Shown here one piece after another: positions 28,337-39,175 of a DNA stretch of 48,360 bases; position 1 is the stretch's first letter; the number at the start of each line of letters is the position of its first letter. The notes under the pieces were generated by a model. That model was not told the origin of the DNA. It saw nothing but the letters and a program-made list of their open reading frames with translations, and made no database searches. Source of the stretch: Pseudomonadota bacterium (GTDB lineage: Bacteria > Pseudomonadota > Gammaproteobacteria > Steroidobacterales > Steroidobacteraceae); the NCBI GenBank assembly GCA_016705325.1, contig JADIYJ010000028.1, forward strand, positions 1 to 48,360. Reading direction: 5' to 3'. The position numbers and the translations under genes were made by a program.

Positions 28337-28625
28337 GGGGGCCCTCCAGGCGGTTCTGGGACGTCCAGTCCGGACAACGGTCGAGGGACGCCATCGTTGA
28401 CCGCGCGGCAACCGGCTTGCAATCGATTTCGCTGCCAGTGGCGCCGATCTCTCTGCTGCGTCGCCGCACGCGCGTGACTTCGCCGAGGCGTTGTTTTCTT
28501 GCGCCAGCGCACGGAAAAGAACGCTTATGGATCAGATAGTTGGTTGAAAATATCTATGCCTCGACCAGCCCTGGCCGGTACACTAGCCGGCTATTGACCG
28601 TAACCATCGAAGCGGAACCCCCCTG
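28337..28625. other. Divergent gap before the desaturase
   Basis: 289 bases between the divergent DUF3011 and desaturase genes, becoming AT-richer after about 28490. It should hold both promoters. A TACACT at about 28578 is a possible -10 for the desaturase, but no good -35 is paired with it. No RNA or repeat is seen. Confidence 0.4.
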
Positions 28626-29798
28626 ATGCACAACGACACCGACAGCGTCGCGCGCGCGCCTGAGCATGCTCCAATCAACTGGGTCACCACGATCCTGTTC
28701 ACGGCATTGCCGTTGGTCGCCGTCACGGTGGTGCCCTGGTACGGCTTCACGCATGGATTCAGCGTCGCGGCCTGGGTTCTGGCGCTCGTGTCGCTGTGGG
28801 CATGTGGCATCGCGATCACGGCAGGCTACCACCGCCTGTGGGCGCACCGTGCTTACAGCGCGCACTGGTCGGTGCGCACCTTCCTGATGCTGTTCGGCGC
28901 CATGGCGCTGCAGAACAGCATCCTGGTCTGGGGCTCGCAGCACCGCACCCACCACCGCTTCGTCGACGACTGGGACAAGGATCCGTACAGCGCCAAGCGC
29001 GGCTTCTGGTTCTCGCACATGGGCTGGATCCTGCGCGACTACCCGAGCGGCAGGAACGATTTTTCGAACGCGCGCGACCTCGAGCGCGACCCGATCGTGA
29101 TGTTCCAGCACCGTTTCTACCTCCCGCTCACGATCTTCATGAACGTGGCCCTGCCGCTGCTGGCGGGCTGGGCCGTGGGCGACGTGTGGGGCGTGTTCCT
29201 GCTCGCCGGCGTCGTGCGGCTGGTGATCAATCACCACTTCACCTGGTTCATCAATTCGCTGGCGCACATGTGGGGCAGCCAGCCGTACACCGACGAGAAC
29301 ACGGCGCGCGACAACCCCGCGCTCGCATTCCTCACCTACGGCGAGGGTTATCACAATTTCCACCACATCTTCCAGAACGACTACCGCAACGGCGTGAAGT
29401 GGTGGCAGTTCGACCCGACCAAGTGGCTGATCGCGAGCCTGTCGTTCGTGGGTCTCGCCAACAACCTGAAGCGCGTGCCGGACCTGTGGATCCAGCGTGC
29501 GCAGGTCGCCATGCAGTTCAAGCGCGTCGAACTGGCGCTCGAGGCGCGGCGCAGCCGGCCGGGTGACGAGCACATCGATCGCCTGAAGGCCCGTGTCGCC
29601 GAAGAATACGCGGCGTTCCGCAAGTCGCTCGAGGAATGGGCCAAGGTCAAGGACCAGTGGGTGGCGGACCGCAAGCAGCGGCTGCTGCAGCGCTGGGAAG
29701 AGACCAGTTTCCGCCTGCGGCTGCGACAGATCGAGCAGGGCCTGCACCTGCAGGGTCGCCGTCTGCGCGCGATGAGCAAGGCGTCGCTCGCCGCCTGA
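28626..29798 (+). CDS. Acyl-CoA delta-9-type fatty acid desaturase
   Basis: 390 residues. The three His boxes of membrane desaturases are present: HRLWAH (69-74), HRTHH (106-110) and HNFHH (about 243-247), plus NHHFTWFINSLAH before the third. Four membrane helices lie in the first ~230 residues. It introduces a double bond into acyl chains using O2 and electrons. The C-terminal ~100 residues form a charged helical, possibly coiled-coil tail (ARVAEEYAAFRKSLEEW) that extends beyond the catalytic domain. It could supply unsaturated acyl chains for membranes or for the lipid locus at the window start. Confidence 0.92.
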   Translation: MHNDTDSVARAPEHAPINWVTTILFTALPLVAVTVVPWYGFTHGFSVAAWVLALVSLWACGIAITAGYHRLWAHRAYSAHWSVRTFLMLFGAMALQNSILVWGSQHRTHHRFVDDWDKDPYSAKRGFWFSHMGWILRDYPSGRNDFSNARDLERDPIVMFQHRFYLPLTIFMNVALPLLAGWAVGDVWGVFLLAGVVRLVINHHFTWFINSLAHMWGSQPYTDENTARDNPALAFLTYGEGYHNFHHIFQNDYRNGVKWWQFDPTKWLIASLSFVGLANNLKRVPDLWIQRAQVAMQFKRVELALEARRSRPGDEHIDRLKARVAEEYAAFRKSLEEWAKVKDQWVADRKQRLLQRWEETSFRLRLRQIEQGLHLQGRRLRAMSKASLAA

Positions 29799-29803
29799 CG
29801 CAA

Positions 29804-29828
29804 GGGGTCAGGGGATAGGGGTTGGGGG
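29804..29828 (+). repeat. Four G-tract element (G-quadruplex motif)
   Basis: GGGG-TCA-GGGG-ATA-GGGG-TT-GGGGG begins 5 bases after the desaturase stop and ends 13 bases before the GFA start. It meets a strict four-tract G-quadruplex pattern on the coding strand of both genes. Confidence 0.75.
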
Positions 29829-29841
29829 TCAGTCGGAACCG

Positions 29842-30243
29842 ATGGCCAGGGGCGGGTGCAATTGCGGTGCGGTCCGCTTCGAGATCGACGCGGCGCTGGC
29901 TGATGTCTACGTCTGTCACTGCTCGATCTGTCGCCGCTCCACCGGCAGTAACGGCATCGCGGTGGTTGTCATCCCGAATGACAAGCTGCGGTGGGTTCAT
30001 GGCGAAGACCACATCGTGATGTGGAGCAAGCCGGATTCAGATTGGCAGACCTGGTTCTGCAGGATCTGCGGCTCGCCGGTTCCCGGTCGGAACGATCCGG
30101 CGAGAATGTTCGTGCCAGCGGGTTCCCTGACCGAGGGGGGTGACGCGCTCAGGGTGGCCCACCACGTCTGGGTGGGCTCGAAGGCCGCCTGGGACGAAAT
30201 CGGCGATACGGGCAAGCAACACGCGGAGCAGTTTCGTGCTTAG
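29842..30243 (+). CDS. GFA-family zinc protein, intact
   Basis: 133 residues. Conserved zinc ligands are all present: GGCNCGAVRFEID, CHCSICRRSTGSNG and FCRICGSPVPGRND. This fold family includes glutathione-dependent formaldehyde-activating enzymes and centromere-protein-like members; most have no proven activity. It follows the desaturase on the same strand with a G-rich gap and no obvious Shine-Dalgarno. The full domain contrasts with the truncated copy at 3857-4062. Confidence 0.85.
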   Translation: MARGGCNCGAVRFEIDAALADVYVCHCSICRRSTGSNGIAVVVIPNDKLRWVHGEDHIVMWSKPDSDWQTWFCRICGSPVPGRNDPARMFVPAGSLTEGGDALRVAHHVWVGSKAAWDEIGDTGKQHAEQFRA

Positions 30244-30265
30244 CGTTGCGGACCTGCGCAACGCT
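30242..30265. terminator. Bidirectional hairpin between GFA and TonB receptor genes
   Basis: A perfect 9-bp stem AGCGTTGCG / CGCAACGCT around GACCTG fills the 21-base gap between two convergent stop codons. Placement indicates a shared terminator, though no T tract is present. Confidence 0.7.
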
Positions 30266-32475
30266 CAGAACCGGATTTCGAACCCCGCCTGCAGCAGGCG
30301 CGGCATGCCCGGGATCAACCCACGGCTCATGTCGGCCACGTAGAGTCTGTCACCGAGGTTCTTCGCCGTGGCGAAGACGGTGCAGTTGCAGACCGGCAGG
30401 TCGTAATTGGCCGTCAGGTTCCAGATCGTGTAGCCCGGCATTTCGCCGCGCTGGCCGTTGGCGACGATCGCGACGGTGTTGAGGTCGTCGGTGAAAGACG
30501 AACTGGTGTAGACGCCTTCGAGCGACAACTCGAGGCCGAAGCCAGTGCGCAGTCCAATCGTTCCCGAGAACAAGTGTTCGGGCGCATAGGGCAGCCGATT
30601 GCCGGTCACCTTGACGGCGCCGAAGCCGGTCACGTTGCTGTAGCGCTCGCCGACATACTCTGCATCCGCGAGCCAGGTGTAGGCCGCGCGCGCGAAGATT
30701 TCCACGGGCCATTCGACCAGGCCGGTGCTCGACGCATTGCCCGCCAGTTCCAGGCCCTGCTGCAGGGTTTCGCCCGCGCTGGTAAGCGTTGCGCCGGATC
30801 CGCCCGCGACGCTCGCTGGCACGATCTGGTTTTCGAAGTCCATGCGGAACAGCGTGACTTCGTAGGAGAGCCCGTCGCGCGGATTGGCGCGTACGCCGAG
30901 CTCGTAGTTCCAGGACAGTTCGGCGTCGAGATCGACGCTGCCGCCCGCGGCCGTCACGATATCCGCAACGCCCGGCGGCGCGAAGCCGCGGTGCACGCCC
31001 GCGAACAGCACCGTTTCCGGCAGCGCCTCGAAGGTTGCGCCAATTCCGGGAATGACTTCGTCGACGGTCGACTCGCCCGTGGCTCCGGTCAGGTTGTCCG
31101 TGCGCTCGTAATCGACGTGTTCGAAGCGCACGCCAGGGGTGACCGTCCAGCGGCCGAAGTCGAAACGGTTCTGCACGAAAGCCGACATTGCTTCGACCGT
31201 GCGATCGCTGTCCTCGCGGATGCCGGCGTTGCGCCCGGTGCCGGGATCTCGCGCGCTCGGCGTATCGCCGTTGGCCTGGATACGGAATTGATCCTCGAAG
31301 TGATAGCGGATGCCTGCTTCGGCCACGTTGTCCACGCCGAACAGGCCATGCTGCATCGATACCCGGGGCTCGAGACCGGCCGTCCAGAACTGGCGCAGGC
31401 GGCCTTCGTTGCCACAGGTCGTCAGCAGGTTGGCCATGCCGGCGCACACCGGGTCGCTCGCATCGTTCGGTCGTTGCGCCGAGTTGCTCGATTGACGCCA
31501 CCAGTCGCGGTTGAAGTACGTGTAATAGGCGTTGGTGGTGAACGTCACCGCGGGACTCAGCGCGAACCGATGCGTGACCGACGTGCCGAATCGCTGCGCG
31601 TCCATCTCGTCATTCCGGAATGGGTTCTGGTACGGATCCGCCTGCCACTCGGCGAGCGTGAGTCCCGAGTACGTCACCTGCGAGGTTTCGTCGTAATAGC
31701 TCGCGCGGACAGTGACCGCCTGCTGCTCGCTCAGTTCGTGCACTGCCTTCAGGTTGATGTCGCCGACCTCGAAGTGCATGTTGTCGCGCGCGCCGTCGGT
31801 TTCCTTGTACGTGCCGTGCGCGATGAAGCCAGTCTTGCCGAAGGTGTCGCCCACCTGACCGTGGATCTCGCGGAAGTCCTTGTTGCCGAACGAGGCGACG
31901 AGCCGGCCGGCGCGGTCGCCCGGTACCGGCGGCGTGATGTAGTTGATCACCGCGCCAACGGTGTGTGGTCCGTAAGCGATCTGGCCCGAGCCCTTCAGGA
32001 CCTCGATGCGCTCGAAGCGCTCGACCGGCGGGTGGTAGTACGTCGCGTTGTCGCCGTACGGGGCATAGGCGATTGGAATGCCGTCTTCGAGCAGCAGCAC
32101 CTTGCTCGAACGGGTCGGGTTGAGGCCGCGGATGCCCAGATTCGGCCGCAGGCCGAGCCCTTCCTCGTCGCGCGCAAAAACCCCGGGCACTTTGCGCAGC
32201 GCCTCGTTGATGGTGAAGACGCGGGACTCAGTGAGAATGCCCGCGTCGATGACCGTACCGGAGCCCGGGATCGAGTCGAGGCGGATCCGGTCGCCGATCA
32301 CGGTGATGACGGGTTCAAGCTCGTCGCTGTCGGACGCCGCGGCGTCGTCGGCTTGGACGCTGCCCGCCGCGAACAGGGCCGCGGTCACGGCTGCGCCGAG
32401 CAGCGCCGAGCGAGGCACGAGAACGCGAGCCGAGGGACGGGAGGGCCGGGCGGCCTGGCGGGCAGTAGCGGACAT
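30265..32475 (-). CDS. TonB-dependent receptor, FecA-like siderophore/iron transporter
   Basis: 736 residues from ATG 32475. Signal-like segment LLGAAVTAALFAAGSVQA, a TonB-box-like PVITVIGD, plug domain VPGVFARDEEGLGLRPN, IRGLNPTRSSKVLLLEDG and IEVLKGSGQIAYGPHTVGA, then a 22-strand-type barrel ending in the outer-membrane C-terminal Phe (GFEIRF). The plug sequence is close to FecA-type ferric-citrate or related ferric receptors; the substrate is not proven. No FecIR regulator is adjacent. A Fur-like box lies 65 bases upstream, so iron repression is likely. A TTG at 32541 would overlap that box and is rejected as start. Confidence 0.9.
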   Translation of the reverse strand: MSATARQAARPSRPSARVLVPRSALLGAAVTAALFAAGSVQADDAAASDSDELEPVITVIGDRIRLDSIPGSGTVIDAGILTESRVFTINEALRKVPGVFARDEEGLGLRPNLGIRGLNPTRSSKVLLLEDGIPIAYAPYGDNATYYHPPVERFERIEVLKGSGQIAYGPHTVGAVINYITPPVPGDRAGRLVASFGNKDFREIHGQVGDTFGKTGFIAHGTYKETDGARDNMHFEVGDINLKAVHELSEQQAVTVRASYYDETSQVTYSGLTLAEWQADPYQNPFRNDEMDAQRFGTSVTHRFALSPAVTFTTNAYYTYFNRDWWRQSSNSAQRPNDASDPVCAGMANLLTTCGNEGRLRQFWTAGLEPRVSMQHGLFGVDNVAEAGIRYHFEDQFRIQANGDTPSARDPGTGRNAGIREDSDRTVEAMSAFVQNRFDFGRWTVTPGVRFEHVDYERTDNLTGATGESTVDEVIPGIGATFEALPETVLFAGVHRGFAPPGVADIVTAAGGSVDLDAELSWNYELGVRANPRDGLSYEVTLFRMDFENQIVPASVAGGSGATLTSAGETLQQGLELAGNASSTGLVEWPVEIFARAAYTWLADAEYVGERYSNVTGFGAVKVTGNRLPYAPEHLFSGTIGLRTGFGLELSLEGVYTSSSFTDDLNTVAIVANGQRGEMPGYTIWNLTANYDLPVCNCTVFATAKNLGDRLYVADMSRGLIPGMPRLLQAGFEIRF

Positions 32476-32539
32476 AAAGGGATCCAGCGGATTTGATCTG
32501 GTGCTGGCCGCGACTTTGCGGAATGCCAGGTTAGCTGTC

Positions 32540-32558
32540 AATGCAAATCATTCGTATT
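32540..32558. promoter_or_regulatory. Fur-like box upstream of the TonB receptor
   Basis: AATGCAAATCATTCGTATT is a 19-bp near-palindrome (7 of 9 pairs match). It resembles the Fur consensus GATAATGATAATCATTATC in its AAT-N-ATCATT centre. Placed in the divergent gap of the receptor and yajQ. Confidence 0.6.
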
Positions 32559-32656
32559 CGTATTAAGTAGATACCGCAGTCATCCTGCGGATCCTGACTC
32601 GACCGGCCTTCAGCGCGTTAGGCTTACGGGCTGTCCCAGCGTCCAGAGCCAATGCC

Positions 32657-33139
32657 ATGCCCTCGTTCGACATCGTGTCCGAGCTCCCCATGCACGAAGT
32701 AACCAACGCCGTCGACCAGGCCTCGCGCGAGGTCGGCCAGCGGTTCGACTTCAAGGGGACAAATGCCAAGTTTGAATTAAAAGATCACGTCATCAACCTT
32801 TCTGCACCGGCTGACTTTCAATTAAAGCAAATGATTGAAATCCTCAAGCTCAAGCTCGCCAAGCGCGGCATCGACGTCGCCTGCCTGAAGATCGACGAGC
32901 CGGTAACCACCGGTCAGACCGCGAAACAGATCCTCACGCTGCGCGAGGGGATCGAGACGGAGCTCGGCAAGAAGATCCAGCGCCAGATCAAGGATTCGAA
33001 ACTCAAGGTGCAGGCGGCGCTGCAGGACAAGCAGGTGCGCGTGACCGGCAAGAGCCGGGACGACCTGCAGGATGCGATCGCGCTGGTGAAGAAGGGCGAG
33101 TACGAGCTGCCGCTGCAGTTCACCAACTTCAGGGACTGA
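32657..33139 (+). CDS. yajQ: YajQ family cyclic-di-GMP-binding protein
   Basis: 160 residues. It begins MPSFDIVSELPMHEVTNAVD and contains RFDFKGTNAKFELKDHVINL and KQIQRQ-type helices (GKKIQRQIKDSKLKVQAA), ending LPLQFTNFRD, as in YajQ (DUF520). Members bind c-di-GMP and in Xanthomonas act with a LysR regulator on virulence genes. A stretch around 32760-32840 uses AT-rich codons (two TTA leucines, CTT, TCT) unlike the rest of the gene. The 3' end overlaps the opposing lipoprotein gene by 11 bases. Confidence 0.93.
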   Translation: MPSFDIVSELPMHEVTNAVDQASREVGQRFDFKGTNAKFELKDHVINLSAPADFQLKQMIEILKLKLAKRGIDVACLKIDEPVTTGQTAKQILTLREGIETELGKKIQRQIKDSKLKVQAALQDKQVRVTGKSRDDLQDAIALVKKGEYELPLQFTNFRD

Positions 33140-34458
33140 GCGGCGGCTCCGTCGTGGGCGCAGTCGACTCATCGAACGATGCGCCAGCCTGCAGCAGCGC
33201 TTCAATCCGGGTTGCGAACTCGTGCGCCAGCAGGTCGTGCTGCACAGCCGTGGCCGGTCCTGCGAACCCCGTGTGGATCTCGTGCACGCGGCCAGCGCGG
33301 TCAATGAAGATCGCAGTCGGGTAAGGCGAGCACGGCGTCGAGCTGCGGCAACGCGGCTGCGGCTTGCTTCCTGTCGGCTGTACCCGCGATCAATGTCGGG
33401 TAGGCGATGCCGTTTGCCGTGCGGAAGCGCTGCACGGCGGCAACGGCACGGTCGAATTCCGCGTGCTGCTCGAACATCAGGCTGACGATCTCCAGGCCTC
33501 GCGACCGGTACTTGCGGTCGAGTTGCACCAGCAACCTTGCTTCGTCGTGACTGTTGGGACACCAGCTGCCAGCGAGCGTGACCAGCAGTACCTTGTCCTG
33601 GAAGCGCGGATCGCTGTTCGACACCGTCCTGCCGTCCAGGTCCTTGAACGCGAAGGTGAACGGCGCAGCGGGATTGCGCAGGCGCGAAGCGAGCGCTGCA
33701 GCATCGATGGCAGCGTCGGGGTTGCGGGTCGCGACGAAGTGCTGCGAGCCGCCGCGGTCCGACCAGGTTTCGCCAGCGAGTTCGCCCCGGGCGTCAAGCT
33801 TCGCTTCGTAGAGCACGACCGCGCCGCCATCGAAACGTGACAGGCGCAACTCCTCGTCGTGGGCCTCGCCGGCCAGGAAACGCTGGTCGCCGGTCGGCAT
33901 CTGCACCGTACCTGTCACGTCGTCGAAACTCTGGTCGACCATGGCGACGCCGGCAGTCCGGCGACCGGCGCCGTCCGTGAATGTCACGTCCCACCGTCCG
34001 GCGAAATCCGCATTGTCCGGCAGGGCCTCGGGGTAAAAGCGCCAGGTTTCGCCGAGTCGCGCGGTGAACGGCAGTTGCAGGGCCTTGCCGTCGGTGTGGA
34101 CGAGCGTGACGTTGCCGGTCAGTTCGCCGCCCCTCACATTCGCGGACAAGGTCGTCTCGTAGCCGGGGAACCGGGCTTGCAGCCGGCCCGGCGTGACTGC
34201 CACTTCGTCGAGCCGGATACGTTCCTCACCGTTGGTGACGTACAGCACCTTGCCGGTCTCTTCCTGCGCCACGTCCAGGCCGAAGGGCACCGTCTTGCTG
34301 CCCGGCAGCTCGAGGGTCGCGCGGTAGCTGCCGGCCTGCAGTTCGCGGCTGGCGGGTTTCGAGCAGGCGGACAGCGCGAGCGCCGCCGCCAGGAGCAGCA
34401 AGGCGGGAGCACGACACGTTCGCAGTCGACCCGCGAGGGGCAGGTTCGGTCGGTTCAT
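33129..34458 (-). CDS. TlpA-like thioredoxin-fold lipoprotein, one frameshift near end
   Basis: About 440 residues. A lipoprotein signal (LLLLAAALALSAC) anchors it to a membrane. A beta-rich N-terminal region (~30-240) precedes a thioredoxin-fold domain with KVLLVTLAGSWCPNSHDEA. The usual CxxC is CxxS here, so it keeps only the attacking cysteine. One extra T near 33322 breaks the frame; reading on gives YPTAIFIDRAGRVHEIHTGF, the expected TlpA C-terminus, to a stop at 33129-33131. Such proteins act in periplasmic thiol chemistry; with one cysteine this may be an isomerase or glutathione-type role, by inference. Overlaps yajQ tail to tail. Confidence 0.78.
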
Positions 34459-34482
34459 GCGGCAGGTTCGGCCGTGGGGCCG

Positions 34483-34872
34483 TCAGACGTTGAGGGCGAC
34501 GCGGATCTTGTCGACCAGGTCTTCGCCGCCGTGCTCGCGGACGTGCTCGATCACGATCGGTCCGAATTTCTTCGCGGTGTCGATGTCGACGCCCAGTTCC
34601 GCGAACGACGCGGCGAGGCCCGCCCAGCGGCCAGCGGATGATTTCCTGCCGCCGAACAACGACCCGATGCCGCCGGCGAGCGAGCTCAGGGCACTCGGCG
34701 GCGGGGCGTTCTTGAGCAGCTTGTCGGCGCCCGGGACGTCGGCGACGAACGCCCTGAAGTCCACCGGGCTCAGGTTCTGCTGGCCTGCACGCAGCAGCGC
34801 CACGACGCCACCGCGGGCCTGTTCCCTGGAGACTCCCAGGTCCTTGGTGATCTTGCGGATCAGGTCGTCCAT
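34483..34872 (-). CDS. Small DUF2780/VcgC-like protein
   Basis: 129 residues from ATG 34872; an ATG at 34881 adds three residues. Helical sequence with MDDLIRKITKDLGVSREQARGG at the start, a Gly-rich linker SLAGGIGSLFGGRKSS and ELGVDIDTAKKFGPIVIEH near the end. The pattern matches small helical proteins of the DUF2780/DUF2267-like sort; the family name is tentative. Function unknown. Same strand as the lipoprotein and the HerA-like ATPase, with short gaps, so possibly cotranscribed. Confidence 0.6.
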   Translation of the reverse strand: MDDLIRKITKDLGVSREQARGGVVALLRAGQQNLSPVDFRAFVADVPGADKLLKNAPPPSALSSLAGGIGSLFGGRKSSAGRWAGLAASFAELGVDIDTAKKFGPIVIEHVREHGGEDLVDKIRVALNV

Positions 34873-34912
34873 CGCTGTCACTCGGGGTGGGGCGAACCGG
34901 GCCGATTCTACG

Positions 34913-37293
34913 TCAAGCCGGCTGCCAGACCAGCGCCAGATCCGTCACTTCGGTGTCGGACTTGCGGGCCTTGATCTCCGACTGTTCCACGGCGATCGCA
35001 CCGGCGTCGAACTTCGATTCGAGCGCTGCGATCTCGTCGGCCAGCTCCGCCTCCAGCGCGGCGTGCTGCTGTTGCAGCGCCGTCAGGTCGGCTTCGGCAT
35101 GCGCGACGTCGGTCCGCTCCTTGCCGATGCGGCCCACGCTCCTCGCGGCGGACGACGCCTTGCCGAGCGCGCTGCCGCGGCGGCCGCCGAACAGCGCACC
35201 GAGCAGGCTGCCCCCCACGCTGAGCGCGGACGACATCGTCTGCTGGCTCGACTGCTCTTGTTCGCGCACCAGCTTCTGTTCCGCCTTGCGCGCCCGGTCC
35301 CCGGCGTGTCGAGCTTCGACGCGTATTTCCTGCGCAAGGCATCGACGGCGGCGTCGCGCTTCTCGCGCAAGGCCAGGGCCAGGCGTGCCCGGAACTCGCT
35401 TTCGCTGCCGCCCGGCGCCGAGGTCAGCTTGAGGTCGGGGCAGCGCATGATCGACAGCGAGGACGTGCGGTAGACGTGATCCGCCAGCGACTTGCCGTGC
35501 TGCGCAAACGCCTTGGCCGCGATGGCGCTGCCGGCGACGTCGGCAAATGTCGCGTTGGCAGCGGGCGCGTCGAGCAGCTGGATGGCGTCCGCGTTGCAGA
35601 TTTCGGCTGCCTCCCAGGCGGGACCCTGCGCGGTCAACGGCGCGAGGTAATACCAGTTTTCCCAGGCATCGAGGCCCGCCCTGGTGTCGACGAAGTGCGC
35701 ACGCACGCGTGCGCCGATGCGCGGCTCGTACTCGACACCCTGGTTGCCAGCGGCCGCCATGAATTTCTCCGGCACGCCCGCCGGGACGATGGGGCGACTG
35801 CCTGACGCCTTTGGCGGCGCGTGCGGTGTGGCGGCACGAGCAGGCCCGGTCACTGCAGCCGGTGCAGGCGGGGGGGACACTTTCCCCTCAGCCGCGGCCA
35901 GCTGTGCGATCTCGGCCGAGGTCAGCGGACCGCGCAGGTACGAAAGTGCCCAGCGCGTGCGCAGCAGCACGGGCGCTGCGTCGTGCACGTTGCGCATCAG
36001 GAACGTGCGCTGCGGCAGGCTCGACATCGCCGACTCGAGCTGCGTCTTGTCCATGCCACCGGCCGGATCGCTGCCGAGCAGGCCTTCGATCACGCGGGCC
36101 TTGTCGCGCTCGGTCTGCAGGCGGCCGATGAACCAGGTGCCGGCATTGCCCAGGCCCTTGTAGTCGAGGTCGACGGGGTTCTGCGTCGCCAGCACGACGC
36201 CGAGGCCGAACGCGCGCGCCTGCTTCATCAGCGTCAGCATTGGCAGCTTGGACGGCGGCATCGCGCTTGGCGGGAAGAAACCGAACACTTCATCCATGTA
36301 GAAGATCGCGCGCAGGCTGGTGGTGCCGGACTGGCGGCGCATCCACGCGACGAGCTCGTTCGTGACCAGCGTCACGACGAACATGCGTTCGGCGTCGTTC
36401 AGGTGCGCGATCGAGACGATCGCGATGCGGGGCTTGCCATGCGCGTCGTACAGCAGCGACTGGATGTCGAGCGCGTCGCCGGCGAGCCAGGCCTCGAACC
36501 CGGGCGATGCCAGCAGGCCGTTGATGCGGAGCGCGAGTTCCGTCCGGTCCTTCGCCGGGAAGAAACTCTCGACGTCGAAGACACCCACCTTGTCGAACGG
36601 CGGCTTCTGCACCGACCGGATCAGGGCGGCGAGGTCGAGGCTCTCGCCGTTGCGCCAGGCGGCGTCGAGCAGGGCGGAGAGCAGGATGAATTCACGACTG
36701 CGGATCGGATCGGCATCGACGCCGAGCAGTCCGAGCAATCCGGCGACGGCCGAGCCGACACGCTCTTTGAGCGCGGTGGCGTCGTTCGCGACCATCGGAT
36801 CCGGCGCTGCAAACGAACGGAGGATCGACAGCGGCCTGCCTGCGTTCGAACCGGGCGTGTAGATGTCCACGACCGCTGCATCACGCAGGCGCTGAATGCG
36901 TGCGCCGTCCTGGCCCCATTCCTCGAGTCCCTTGCGCCAGGTCGTTGCGGTTGCATTGGCGAACTCGTCCACGCTCTGGCCCTTGCGCGAGGCTTCGCCG
37001 GCGTCGACCCAGGGCTTGAAGTCCTGCGGCCGCAGCTGTGGAAAGGTCAGTGCGAGGTTGGCGATGTCGCCCTTCGGGTCGATGACGATGGCGGGAATGC
37101 CGTCGATCGCGGCCTCCTCGAGCAGCGACACGCAGAGGCCGGTCTTGCCGCTGCCGGTCATGCCGATGCAGACCGCATGCGTCGTCAGGTCGCGCGAGTC
37201 GTACAACAGTTCGTCGCCGAGCTGCTGCGTGGCCGGGTCGTACTCGCGGCCGAGATAGAAGACGCCAAGCTTTTCGTAGGACGGCAGCGGCAT
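34913..37293 (-). CDS. HerA/FtsK-like DUF87-type ATPase with coiled-coil tail, one frameshift
   Basis: About 790 residues. Walker A is GMTGSGKTG (44-52) and Walker B is RAIFYMDEVFGF, followed by VLATQNPVDLDYKGLGNAGT, the sensor region of HerA-type hexameric ATPases. After ~480 residues comes a Pro/Ala linker, a second domain (EPRIGARVRAHFVDTRAG), then a long charged helical region and a Gly-rich LLGALFGGRRGSALG segment. Near 35300 a GGGG run, one base short of GGGGG, breaks the frame; the tail in the other frame ends DTEVTDLALVWQPA at 34913. DNA pumping is inferred from the ATPase family; no NurA partner is adjacent. Confidence 0.82.
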
Positions 37294-37434
37294 GTCGGTT
37301 TCCTTGGGTCCGGGAACGCACCAACGGCGGGTGGACGCAGCGGATGTTACCGAAATGTCACCGCCGGGCGACTGACGACGTAACCTTGCAGCCCTAGGAT
37401 GGCATGAAACTCCAATCTACTCCGTGGCCTGCGC

Positions 37435-39174
<1,740 letters not shown>

Positions 39175-39175
39175 G

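Noticed and set aside
30574..32496. 640-codon plus-strand frame opposite the TonB receptor
   Set aside because: No motif or signal; the receptor on the other strand explains the open frame.
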